This document shows positions 24,069 to 35,222 of a stretch of DNA of 64,000 bases, piece by piece. The stretch comes from Allium sativum (Eukaryota; Streptophyta; Magnoliopsida; Asparagales; Amaryllidaceae), in assembly GCA_030737875.1 (NCBI GenBank), contig CM060926.1:169221079-169285078 (forward strand), written 5' to 3'. The first letter of the stretch is position 1; each line of letters opens with the position of its first letter. A program made the translations under genes and the position numbers. Under the pieces are notes generated by a model. The model did no database searches and had not been told where the DNA came from. It saw only the letters and a program-made list of their open reading frames with translations.

Positions 24069-25118
24069 TCATTGGAACACAAACTCACAATCCAAATCCC
24101 AAGCGAACGCTAAGTTCTTCTTTGTCAATCTCGTGAGTGGGGCAGATAATTTTGCAAAATCTCTTATGAACTTTATGTAAAAACCTGCTAGCCCGAGGAA
24201 ACTTCGAACCTCGGTTGCGTTCCTTGGCATCTTCCTGTCCTGCACCGCTATTACTTTCGCGGGGTCCACTGCTAACCCCTCTTTGGACACTACATACCCA
24301 AGAAACCTCGCTTCTTCTCTCCAAAAGTGGCACTTAGAGAATTTGGCCTTTAACTGATGCACTCGAAGAGTCTCCATGATTTCTTTCAAATGTTGAGCAT
24401 GCGCTTCCTCATTCTTGGAGAAGATCAGAATATCGTGTACGAAGACAACTACAAACTTATTGAGGAATTCTCTAAATACTCTGCTCATCAGATTCATGAA
24501 GTAAGCGGGTGCGTTCGTCAAGCCGAAAGGCATGACAAGCCACTCAAATAAACCATCTGGGGTTCTGAACTCCGATTTGTCAATGCTATCTTCAGCCACC
24601 CGCAGCTGATGAAACCCCGTAGCCAAATCAAGTTGGGAGAAAACCGAAGCTCCTACAAGCTGATCAAAAAAATCATCAATTCTGGGAAGAGGGTGTCTAT
24701 TCTTCTTAGTCAGCTTGTTTAACTCCCTATAATCAACACATAGACGGAGCGAACCATCCGCTTTTGTTGCGAACACCACTGGAGCACCCAATTCTGAAAT
24801 GCTCCGTCTAATGAACCCCTTCTCTAGAAGCTCTTTAACCTGCTTACTGAGCTCCTTTCTCTCCCTCAGAGCCATGTGCCTAACAGGTAAAGCAACGGGC
24901 TTTGCATGATCAACCAGGTATATGCGGAACTCAATTTCCCGCTTCGGAAGTAAGCCCTTCACCTCATCAAAGACATCTGAGTATTCACGGACCACCCTAA
25001 CCGAAAGCAAGTTTTCAACAGAAGCATCTAACGATTCAAGATAACTAAGCACAACCACATTCAAGGGATTACAAGCAATTTTGTGAGTGTTACCGAGCCG
25101 AGTCGAAAGCCTAACCAC
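24069..25118 (-). pseudogene. Gy2 reverse transcriptase (open frame, catalytic Asp changed)
   Basis: A 349-residue open frame with all Ty3/gypsy RT blocks: [105 protein letters not shown]. The active-site box reads [10 protein letters not shown] near 24430-24460. The first Asp of the F/YVDD motif is His (GAC to CAC type change), so the enzyme should be dead although the frame is open. In Gy1 the same box is intact (FVDD) but the frame is broken. Confidence 0.92.
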
Positions 25119-25618
25119 TCTCTTCTCACAATCAAGAATGGCACCATTACTGGATAACCATCAATGCCCAAAATCAATCCATATTCCGAGAAGCCCAAAA
25201 CAAAGGCACTACACCTAAACTCTATGCTTAGAATAGAAATTTTCAAATCCATACAGATCATTGAAAAATAAGCTGAGCCCCTAATTAGATTCGAAACAAC
25301 CAAGGGATCCGGTACCATACTAGTGTCTCGGTGCAGAGATTCTACTAAAACAGACGAAATAAAAGGGTGTGATGCGCCAGAATCAAATAAAGTGTGAACT
25401 GGATGATCATAAAGATAAACAACACTTTCTACAGAAATATTTCTACCTTGCTGTTGGGGAGGCGCCACTATTGCATGAACCTGTCCCCCTGAGGTTGATC
25501 CCGCCCTCTGTCCCTGTCCCTGTTTCTTTGGGCAGTCCTTAGCCAAGTGGCCCGTCTCTCCACACTGAAAGCATCCACCAGTCATTTTGGCCTTTTTCTT
25601 CCTGCAGTCTTTCAACAA
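25061..25618 (-). pseudogene. Gy2 gag zinc knuckle and protease
   Basis: CFQCGETGHLAKDCPKK (near 25525-25575) is an intact CCHC zinc knuckle that binds element RNA. The protease follows in the same 185-residue frame: HTLFDSGASHPFISSVLVESL (near 25360-25400) has the intact catalytic Asp in DSGASH. Further on, [14 protein letters not shown] replaces the usual ILGMDWL, with the tryptophan lost. The frame shifts by overlap into RT at 25118. The protease catalytic centre is preserved here, unlike in Gy1. Confidence 0.88.
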
Positions 25619-26084
25619 ACGCCCTACATTGCCACAGTAATAGTACTTTCTCTTCTCGTGGGATTTGTTGTCTTTCCTGCCTTTCTTGAAATCTATCTTT
25701 TTAGGCTGTAAGCCCTCTTTCTTTCCTTAAGGCACTTCCACTTTTTCCTCTTTCTTGCCTTTGTCCTCTTTGTGAAGCAATGCCATATCCACCAACCTTT
25801 CATAAGAAGCCCCTATGGGTACATGAGTCATGGCCAGGCTGTGCAGTGATTCGTTTAGTCCTTTAGCGAATCAGAGAGCTTTCTTGTGCTGAGTGTTGAC
25901 CAAGTCCAGTCCGAACCAAGCCAGCTGGTTGAACTGGTTTACATACTCTTTGACGGTCAGGCTCCCTTGCTTAAGAGATAGGAACCTCTCCATTTGCAAA
26001 CTCCTTTCAGCTTGTGAGAGGAATTTCATCTTAATTCTTGCCCTGAAATCCTTCCATGACTCCACTGGCCTTTCAGCATGGGTA
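25619..26084 (-). pseudogene. Gy2 gag, middle part
   Basis: Continuation of the gag core after the CACTA element: SWKDFRARIKMKFLS, SLKQGSLTVKEYVNQFNQL, and a degraded lysine-rich linker. It stops at 25871. The following ~250 bp are still colinear gag linker in shifted frames, up to the zinc knuckle. Confidence 0.82.
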
Positions 26085-26099
26085 CACTACAACAAAAAC

Positions 26100-26270
26100 A
26101 CCATATTACAACTTTAATTTTACAACTGTGCGAAAAGCACAGTTGTAATAAATGCTTTTTTACAACTGTGCAAAACGCACTGTTGTAATAAATGTTTTTT
26201 ACAACTGTGAAAAAATCACTGTTGTAATAAACATATATATCACAACTTTTCTTTTTTGTTTGTTGTAATA
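26100..26270. repeat. CACTA left sub-terminal repeats
   Basis: Several ACAACTGTG...CAGTTGTAA units in alternating orientation, including ACAACTGTGCGAAAAGCACA which can fold back. Known as transposase binding arrays in this superfamily. Confidence 0.75.
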
Positions 26271-28261
26271 ACTAATATATACTAATTAATTTTTGATAAT
26301 TAATAGTTAAATCAGAAAGTTGTTTAAACTTATTTTTAGTAACTCTTTTTTCTATTTTTTGTATTAGAGACCTATTATTTGCCAATTGTAATAGATGTCA
26401 ATTATTTACCAAGTATAATTGTTAATTATTTGCTAATTATTTTCTCTTGTTAATTCTTATTTCTTGTTTATTATTTGCTAATTATAATTGTTAATTATAT
26501 TTTATTATTTTAGAAATTTTAAATATTGTTAAAATAAATTTTGAAATATTCATAAAGTTTATAAACAAAAATTTGTAACTTTCATACAACCAAAAAAAAC
26601 TTTAAATAAATTTAAATTAAATATAATCTTCAATTTTAAGAAAATTCATAAACGTTAAAAACTTCAGAATTTGAGAATTGTAAAAATTATATTGCAAATT
26701 ATTACTTCTATATACATTTGAGATTTTCTTTAAGATATTTATTTTGTATGTACTAGTATTTTTATTTAAATTTAAGTAGTAGAAATTTTCTCTTACCAAA
26801 TTTTTTTCTCTTAAATTGAAAATTAGATTCAAAATCAAATTTTCCCTCCAAACTAAAACTTTTGCCGCTGGAAATTTGGCTCCAATCAAAATTTCCCTCC
26901 AACTTAAAACTTATGTCGTTTCTTTTTTTATTACCGCTCATTCCATTTCTCTAGCTCTTTCATTAAATAATTAATAAAGCATGGTGCCCCTCGTTCACTC
27001 AAATTCCCCAAATCCGAAAAGAAAATTGCCACCGATTTATTCCTAATAAATAAATCCTTCCCTGGAACCGATCATCCAACTTCACAATCAAAATAAAAAA
27101 ATAATCGTCGTTGTCGAAAAAAACCGATTCAAGTTTGATTTCAATTTGTGTCTGGGTTCAATCAGAATCTGAATCTGAAGTATTGATTTCGGCTTCAGTT
27201 CACGGGTAGCAGCGATTTGCGGTGATTCACGAATTGAGAAAAGAAAAGGAAGGTGATTTGCTGTGATGAATTGGGGAATTTGGGAGATGGATTGGAGGTG
27301 GAGGGTATACGTTTGGTTCGGGCCACTGGTATATGATGATTGGGAAGTATGTTGATGGGGAAGCATATGATGATGGGGAAGTATAGTTTGGAGTTCTAAT
27401 CCAGAAAACCAACTCGTTCATGCAAGCGACAACTTCTCAGAATGTAGATCTACTGCATTTACTTTCCTGCAAAAGGAGAAAGGTATGAAGTGGTTATTAT
27501 CTGTTTGTGTTGAAGAGATAATGTTAACACTTTTAGTATTTCCATCCATCCTAAAAGGAGGTGTGCGTGCTTGTATGGCTCTCTGCTATACCTAATACCT
27601 TGTTGGTTGATATTTATCTTCTATTTAGTGAAACTCATGAGCATATTTCTGTTTGTTTTCTATGCGATGCGTCCTTCATATTTAAGGACCGTTTATCCAT
27701 GGGAATGCTTCAGTCTTATGCATGAATGTGTTTTAACCCATCCGCCTTAGTTATCATCTAGCAGACGTCCCACAACCTAGATCATTGTTCGGTCGTAAAG
27801 GAGTCAAAATGTATTGATAGCAATGGCGCAGGAGAAAAGCATGATGCTGATGAAGGTTGGCAAGAGGATCCGGTCTAATGGGGCAACAGCTCAGATATCG
27901 GAGTTAAGTAGATGATGAGGCAACTGTTTTAGGTGGGCTGTAGGTGAAGTGGTGTCGGTTTCATTACAACTGTTGTAAATTACTTTTATATTACAACTCA
28001 TTGCAAGGCCAACAACATTGCGTGCAAATCTCGATTTCATTACGTTTGTATTACAGTGATGTATGTACTTGAGATGTTTGTATGATTTATAAATTTAGCG
28101 TATTATGTAAAAAAAATGATGAGAGTTTGAAAATTCTTATATATTGTTTTGGTTCATGTTTTAAGTTTGTTTCGGATTTGTAGATAATATTTTATGCAAT
28201 GAGTTTTTTATTAACAGTATATATAATTTGTTTATATATTATAACTCTAAAATAATACTTG

Positions 28262-28510
28262 AAATAAAATATATTACAGCAGTTATACACAGTGGTAATA
28301 AAGTTTATTACAACGGTGTAAAACAGTTGTAAAATACACATTTCACAACGGTGCTGCAACGATGTAAAACAGTTGTAAAATACACATTTCACAATGGTGC
28401 TGCAACGGTGCAAAACAGTTGTAAAAAGTTCCAGTCTATTACAACTTCTTAATACACGACGGTTTCCCCACCGTTGTAAAAAGTCTTTTACAACTTTTTT
28501 CCACCGTTGT
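28262..28510. repeat. CACTA right sub-terminal repeats
   Basis: About ten copies of ACAACGGTG / CAGTTGTAA-type motifs, with a near-exact tandem pair (GTAAAACAGTTGTAAAATAC near 28318-28385). Confidence 0.75.
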
Positions 28511-28536
28511 AATATGATCGTTTTGTTGTAGTGGTA

Positions 28537-28864
28537 ACTTCCCACCAGTAGGAAGCCTCATCTTTCAACAACCACACCGCCAGCTGTACTTTTTTTCTGT
28601 CCTCAACTACGAAGATGACGAATAAATCTTCAGTCTCTTTCAGCCAGTTTCTAGCTGCCACAAAGGATTCTGTTCCATGGAAGTCTTTTCCACCCATGGC
28701 CTTAAAGTCTCTACAAATCTTAGCAAAGGCACTAGCACGAGGAGGAGGAGGAGGTTCTGCAGCAGCTGGGGGAGGTGGAACATTTGTTGGCCCTTGCCTC
28801 GAGGTACCTTCTAAACCAGCCAGGTATCGGTACACCTTCGGGAAGGTTTAGTTCCCCAGACATG
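28537..28864 (-). pseudogene. Gy2 gag, N-terminal part (cut by CACTA)
   Basis: Minus-strand frame 28835-28540 has a proline-rich segment (PPPPAAAEPPPPP) and then the start of the retrotransposon-gag fold: FKAMGGKDFHGT, ARNWLKETEDLF, and WLLKDEASYWWEV just before the CACTA insertion point. An ATG at 28864 opens a different frame (MSGELNLPEG), so a frame change near 28810-28830 is likely. The fold continues at 26065 on the other side of the transposon. Confidence 0.85.
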
Positions 28865-29046
28865 CTGAAAATGAAAAAAAGAAAGATTCAATATCTAAGG
28901 ATAGATAGATAGTGCATATGGACTTGGGGGATTATGTCTCTTTTTTAAAAAAAAATTAACTCAACACTTTTTCTTGAAAAATGCTTCTTTAAACTTTGTT
29001 TTGAAAATTAGTTTCAAGAACTTTTTATCTGGTCTGGTAAACCTAT
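28865..29046. other. Gy2 leader between PBS and gag
   Basis: About 180 bp of AT-rich leader on the minus strand between the PBS and the gag ATG at 28864. No other feature seen. Confidence 0.6.
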
Positions 29047-29058
29047 GCTCTGATACCA
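29047..29058 (-). other. Gy2 primer binding site
   Basis: Minus strand TGGTATCAGAGC, two bases from the 5' LTR, initiator-Met tRNA type, same as Gy1 and E. Confidence 0.92.
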
Positions 29059-29437
29059 AGTGAAACACCCCACCTCTGTTAAGGTCACTCTCAAAGGGAA
29101 TGCCTTAATTTTGGAGGAGGTTTGTAGGTACAAGTCACAGATAAAACACAAGATAGATATTAAACAAAAGTATATGCAGCGGAAAATAAACCAACTTTCA
29201 TTTCACAAGTACTTTTCCATACAAATCACTTCCATAAAATAAAACTTTCCATTATTACAGCAAATACTGTCTTGAATTTAAAATAAATTAAAGAAGCAAC
29301 ATAAAACAAAAACTGCATAAATCCCTACAACGTGTCCAAAAGCCATAGCCATGCAAAGAAGGACCAAATCGTACATCACTATCCTGAAGCTTGCAAAGAG
29401 TCTGACTAGGATGAATTGTTTCTTCCCTTTGAACCAT

Positions 29438-29454
29438 GGGGGGGGGGGGGGGGG
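29438..29454. repeat. Poly-G run (17 G)
   Basis: Homopolymer in the Gy2 5' LTR. The matching place in the 3' LTR (about 18820) has GGAGGAGGGGGG. Either slippage expansion or an assembly artefact. Confidence 0.8.
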
Positions 29455-31601
29455 AGGGGAACGAAAGGCAAAGGGGAGAAAGAAAAGTAGAGTCAGACAT
29501 AAAGCCTGGTAAGTCTAATGGTACTTCGGTATATGAATAAGAAAAAGGATATGACTGGCATAACTGAAAATTGGAAAAATACTATAAGCTAAGACAAGCG
29601 GTTTAGAACGGAAATTACTATCACACCCCATATTAATCTCTACACCCACTAGTACTTGTTCCGAATGGCACCCCATAAGTCTGGGTGAAATGATCCCTTT
29701 CTAATGATCGGCTCCTACTCGCATAAACACCTGTGTCTAACGGCCCCCAAGAGTTTAGTTACCTATGCTGGTCCCACCATGGGGTGTATCAAGTCCCGTG
29801 GTGGCGACCCGACACAATTCTAGAATGCAAAGCTACACTACTGGTGCCCAGTGCCTAATTTTTCAACGTCGGAGTGTGTGCACACCCGCACTCTGTTTGA
29901 ACCTACACTGCTGCACCACCGCCGTCGCTTTGACCGCTTACAATCAGCCCAGTAATCGTGCCCCACCCTGCGTAGTTTCAGGGTACCCTGATACACCTTA
30001 TTGGGTTACAGCTGAAATGGGTCCTCGTTACTATGGTTTTCTAGTCTAGATGCTAAGTTGGTTAAGTGTCTGTATGAACCTAACCCCCAATTACTAGTTC
30101 AGTTAGCATGTGAATTTGGTTAAGTATTTTCTTAAGTGACTTAACCCTACCAGTCCTGACTTAGCTTTTTAATTAAAGCACCAACCACTCACATTAGACA
30201 CGCGTTGTTGCGGTAACTAGATATGCCGGTCGGTTCTGGGCAGGTTTGCACCGCAACTCAGTCTAACTCGGGTCGTTATTGGGCTCAATGCCTTAACCAC
30301 CCGCATTGGATAGGTATTGTTGTGATTGCTGGACAGTCGGGCGTGTCCGGGCAAGTTTACATCACAACTCAATCCAACCTCGGGTTAAGCATACTCGTAT
30401 TTTCCTAATTTACATATTTGTCACTATTCATTTTGTATGTAAATGTTTATGGCCCAATTATCCAAATTCACCAGTTTTTGGTATAACAATTTATACCGCT
30501 TAATATGTCACTAGTCATTGGCATGTGCCAAACATGCCAATACAGGTATTTTATTATAAACCCAACGTTATTACCCCCGTCCAAACGTAGGCAACATTAT
30601 AACATATGTTGGGCTTAACAATTTAGCCCAACTTATAAACATGAAAAGAAAAAAAAGGGAACACAGAATTATGACATATTCTAGAATTACATAAAAGTGT
30701 GTGGCGCATGAACTTGCAGTATAGCGTTTACATGAACATAGATTATGGATAAGGTAAACTTGCATTCAAATGAGAACATAGCTAACTTGATGTCACATGT
30801 AATGGCATACTTTTAAACTTTCCTAAACATGGTTCTATACACATATAACTAGGCATAATGTCAAGTATTTACATGTCGTAAATTTGTCCACTATTTGTCA
30901 TGAACCTTGGGTGCAAACTAACTTTACATCAAGTAGTCTATTTTTAACATGAAACTAGCATAGTTTGTGTAACTAGAAGGTACTTACATAAACCAAGCTA
31001 TGACCTGCAAATAAACCCAAGAATATATATACAAGTTTTGGAGTCGTGTGGGCATAGAAGGTCACAATTCTAGAACATGTTTACATAAGCCTTAACTTAG
31101 ACTTAGAAAATGTGTACAGCTCATACTAGTTACATTATCACAAAGGTGTCGATTTTAGTTTTTGGTCACAAACTTGCAAGTGTCGTTATTTTCATACCCA
31201 ATTATCCAATAGACTTGCATCAATCAACTTATGCCATAAACGTCAGTCACAAACTATGACAGAATCATCACAGAACATAGAATTTACATTATTATATACA
31301 AATAGAAAAGCCCTAATTTCATTTATAACAAATTACATCGCAATTTCTATTCATACTCAGAAATTCCATTATACTTACAATGAGCGCTGATACTTGTTTT
31401 CTGGTTTCTGTTATTCTGAATTTGCCAAGCGCTCCCTTGAAGTAGAAAACGATGTGTAGAAAATAGATTAGATTGTTGTGTTCTTATTTGATTTGGCTTG
31501 TCTTTAAGCTTTTCCTCTTGACGGCTATTCTCAAACTCCTCTCAGCAGCATGTCGGCTCAAGGTTTATTTCTTTGTTCAAATTTTAGTTGAGACTTAGGT
31601 T

Positions 31602-31611
31602 GTATATATAG
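31602..31611 (-). promoter_or_regulatory. Gy2 LTR TATA box
   Basis: Minus strand TATATATACA. The same box lies at 20976-20984 in the 3' LTR. It sits ~510 bp inside the LTR's 5' end. Confidence 0.55.
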
Positions 31612-31728
31612 AATTTTAAGTTGATTTGAGCCGTTTGATGAAGACAGAGGAATCCAAGCCATTCATGCCAAGAGTAGCCAATCAAAATTTGACACGTAAG
31701 CCCTAGTGACACACTGGAGCTCGGGAAT

Positions 31729-31850
31729 TCGACCAGAACACAGACCAGGCAGGTCGACAGGCAGGTCGACACCTAGGTCGACACTATGGTCGACCTGGGG
31801 TGACCAGGTCGACACCATGGTCAACCCTATGGTTGACCTGGTCCCTAGGC
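31729..31850. promoter_or_regulatory. GGTCGAC palindrome cluster upstream of the Gy2 TATA box
   Basis: Five GTCGAC hexamers plus near-copies (GGTCAACC, GGTTGACC) in ~110 bp, 120-240 bp upstream of the TATA box on the transcribed strand. The 3' LTR equivalent (21130-21240) has six. Position and repetition suggest a U3 enhancer. No known factor is assigned. Confidence 0.45.
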
Positions 31851-34087
31851 GGGAATTTTCCCGCCCAGTCCAGTTTGAGCCTGTTTTTTCGAAATTTGAA
31901 CTTCAAACTGAGCTGTTTGAATTTTAAATTTAATTCTGAAACTTCCGAAGGTCATAACTACTTCATACGGAGTCCGATTCACGCAAACTCGGACTCTATC
32001 TCAAGTAGAATTCCGAGACGAATGCAATGGCATAATCCATTTCCCTTAATTCTTAAGTTTTGAATTAATTATACTTTAGTTTATCAATATACTGTTAACC
32101 AAAAACTCGAGGTGTTACAAACAGTCTTCCTCCACAGAAGTTCACTTCGACTATTATCAATCGAATTCCATTCAATTCCAATTTAATATACTAAATTGGA
32201 AAATCATTACTTTCGAAAATTTCCATTAAATCTTATTAAAAAGATTTATAAATTCCTAATCACATTTCACTGTAAATCGGGTTAAAGAACGAATGTCGTT
32301 AAAAACATAGTTCACAATAAACCCAATTCACATTCCATTTATTATCGGGTTAAAGAAAAAATGTTATTTAAAATACTATTCATGATAAACCCAAAAATCA
32401 ATTCCAACTCAATTCCAATTAAATATTAATTAATTGGTATACTTAATTAAATCTAAATAAAAAGATCTAATCTATTCTCAACTGGTTTTAAGAACAGTGT
32501 TAATGAAGACACCATTCACGACAAACCCAAATCCCATTTGATATTAAATACAAGGCTCTGAATAGAAAATATATCGACTTATATTCAATATCAAATTCTG
32601 AAACCAACAAATATCGTATTGGAATAACGATATATATATATCTTCCAAATTCCTTCACAATATCTGTATAATCACGAAATCCAATATTGAAATATTCCAA
32701 AGATAATTTCGATTCAAATCCATTCCAATAATTATATTGGAAATTTTGGTTATTTTTAAAACCATTTCAAACCCAATTTATTTATTTTTAAAAATATTGG
32801 ATTTTAATTCTAGTTCTTGACTAGTTCATTTCGATAAAAATATATTTTTATCCTTTCAAATATGGAACTTTTCATCCCAATTCTTTCCAAATCATTTATT
32901 ATAATTTTACACAAATTATTGATATTTTAAATAATTTTATCAAGTCCCGTACAGTCGATTTCCATAAACATCCATCGAACTGCACTTACAGCTTCCTTTT
33001 CCAAATTTTATTTGGATATAATTCCAAATTCAACCATTATATTTCAAATCTATAATATTTGTTAGAAAGCTCTTTTCGTTACGAACACAAAGGTTCCGGT
33101 TTTAAGAGAATCCGATGGTCGGATCTCCCGTAATGTCCGTTCGAAGTCAACGGTCAAAATTTGTGAACTACCGTGGCGCGGCACGTAATATTCAGGCCAT
33201 TATATATATATATAATATATTATATATATTTCGTCGATTTCCATTTAAAACGCATTTTTTAAATCGTTTTAAATTCATTTTCAAAACGATTTCAACTTCA
33301 TATTCAATTTCAAATCAAAATTGAATATTCCATATCATCGTTATATAAATGATAGTATTTTCAAGTCATTATATTTTGAAATCAATTCTTTTTCGATATT
33401 CATTATAAAAATGAATGAAATCGATATAAATATTGTTCACATCAAAATGGCATCAATCTAATCAACATGGCTATATATATTTAAATATATTCGTGTCCAT
33501 CCCAAATCGGACATCAAAATCTAATTTTGATTTTTTACTGAATATTATTTTAAAATATTTATTCTTTCTGAACTGGAATCAGACACAGTCAATTACCATA
33601 TAATGTGATTTATATGGATTTCATACCCATATGTATACAACAACAATCAAACACAGTCAACCATCATCCAGAGTGCATTCTACACTGCGTAAGCATCAAA
33701 TGTAAATATTCAACACTTATAACAGTCTGTCAACCAATTGATTGACATACAACTAAATATTGGGATTAGTGTATGTCCAATATCATCACAATACCTGCGC
33801 AGGGTTTTCAAACAACAAACACAAATTTATTTGTGCAGTTGGGCGATGTGTAAAATTTATCGTCCCAATTAATATCAGTCAAGTGTGTGTACATAAACAA
33901 ATCATCCGATTTGTTTATAAATATTTATTTTATTCATATACACGTTAAAAATTATATTTGTAACTATTAAATATTTATTCCATTCCACAAAACACAATCA
34001 ATTTTCACAACACAATCAATCGAACAAACAAGTCATCCATGGTCTGTGGACGATGGGTGTCGGGTGCTGCTAAGCACCATCTGCATC

Positions 34088-34871
34088 CTAGTATATATTT
34101 TAACTAGAAAATAAAATAAAAGTGAGGAGTTCTCACCTTTGGGGTCCACTCTGTTGTTCTTTAGCGGACGACGGTTTGGATTTTCCAGACATTCCAACTC
34201 CATCTTTCCACGCTGTTCATAAATAAAAATCACATTTTTATTTCACGGTTACATGGATAAAAATCACATTTTTATTATGATGCTTATATATTTAAAAATC
34301 TCACCTTTTTATTTAATCCCTACATGTAAAAAGATCATATTTTAATAACATTATATTATATATAAAAATCGTATCATCATAACATTACATATACAAAACT
34401 TATATTTCTATAATATCGCTACATAAATAAAAATCATATTCGTAACATGCTACTTATATAAAACTAATCTTCTTAATTATATAAAAATCATATTTTTATT
34501 TCTACTTCATATATATAAAAATAATATTCTTATATTCTTTGTTATATAAAAATCCTATTCTTTTCTATACATAAAAATCAAACCTCCTTACATTTAAAAA
34601 TCTCATCTTTTTTTATTTAAAAATCTCGTCTTTCCTGTTATAAAAATCTCTTCTTTCCTATTATAAAAATCTCGTCTTTCCTATTATAAAAATTTCGTAT
34701 TTACCTAAATAAAAATATAATCTTTCTTCGATTAAAAATATAATCTTTACTAATCATTATTCTATATAAAAATAAAACTGAGTTTTACTTTAAGTAATCA
34801 CATTTAAAAAACCAAAATAAATAAATAAAACAAAATAAAACAATAATAATAAAAAAGAAGGAGGTGCTTAC
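34088..34871 (-). other. Predicted LTR intron in copy B
   Basis: Minus strand: donor GTAAGC at 34871 directly at the edge of the GC-rich leader, acceptor ...TATACTAG before GATGCAGATGG at 34088. The AT-rich interior carries the hairpin-type repeats (TAAAAAT, ATTTTTA). Predicted, no transcript evidence. Confidence 0.35.
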
Positions 34872-35208
34872 AGCCGGAGTTTTTGGGGTGGGGGATCGGA
34901 GTTACTCCCTGGAGGTGGTCGTCGGTGGTTGAGGAGGTGGCGGTCTTGTCTGTTGGCGCCGCATGGCCAGAGCATGGCGGAAATGGGTGGTTTGGGGGTT
35001 GGGGCTTGGGTTTAGATGAAGAGAGAGAGAGAAGACAAGGGGGCGGCACTAGGTTGGGTGGAGGCGGCACTAGGTTGGGTGGAGGCTGCGTTAGGCGGCG
35101 GGAGGGGGAGAGACACCGTCGGTCGGGCATTGGGTTGTTTTTTTATAAATCGATTTCGATCATTTTGGGGAAGAGAGAAAGTAGAGGGAGGGGGTTAGGT
35201 TGACTTAG

Positions 35209-35222
35209 TTATATATATATAA
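35209..35222 (-). promoter_or_regulatory. Copy B LTR TATA box (candidate)
   Basis: Minus strand TATATATATAACTAAG, ~885 bp from the LTR's 5' end. A pyrimidine-rich stretch (CCCCCTCCCTCTACTTTCTC) follows downstream. B, C and E place a TATA box at nearly the same distance. Confidence 0.5.

Larger units (their letters stand above)
26085..28533. mobile_element. Non-autonomous CACTA (En/Spm-type) DNA transposon
   Basis: Ends are CACTACAACAAAAACACC and, inverted, CACTACAACAAAACGATC; both continue ATATTACAAC, a 28-bp imperfect terminal inverted repeat. The 3-bp TSD is GTA (26082-26084 and 28534-28536). Sub-terminal arrays of TTACAAC(T/G)GTG-type repeats occur at 26100-26270 and 28262-28500, as known for CACTA elements. 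The 2449-bp body has no transposase frame. It lies within the gag gene of Gy2, so it is younger than Gy2. Confidence 0.95.
18446..32119 (-). mobile_element. Gy2: Ty3/gypsy chromovirus-type retrotransposon with a CACTA insertion in gag
   Basis: LTRs 18446-21514 and 29061-32119 surround a minus-strand gag-pol with a C-terminal chromodomain. Flanks AACAA (18441-18445) and AACAG (32120-32124) form a 4/5 TSD. B reads continuously across them. PBS and PPT are intact. The LTRs look about 95% identical by eye, so Gy2 is much younger than Gy1. The coding part has several stops and one frameshift. Chromodomain and integrase style suggest the Tekay/Del or Galadriel chromovirus group; I cannot decide which. 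Confidence 0.93.
29061..32119 (-). repeat. Gy2 5' LTR
   Basis: 3059 bp, colinear with the 3' LTR along its full length. Ends TG...CA on the plus strand (TGAAACACCCC ... GGTGTTACA). It carries a run of 17 G at 29438-29454 that is absent from the other LTR. Confidence 0.93.

Noticed and set aside
18446..32119. Gy2 as an element already dead when it inserted (trans-mobilised)
   Set aside because: LTR divergence (~5% by eye) is enough to explain the observed handful of stops as decay after insertion, so the claim is not supported without a consensus comparison.
34804..35203. Overlapping frames of ~105 codons on both strands in copy B
   Set aside because: GC-rich leader in an LTR. Both strands stay open because of base composition, and no conserved motif is seen.
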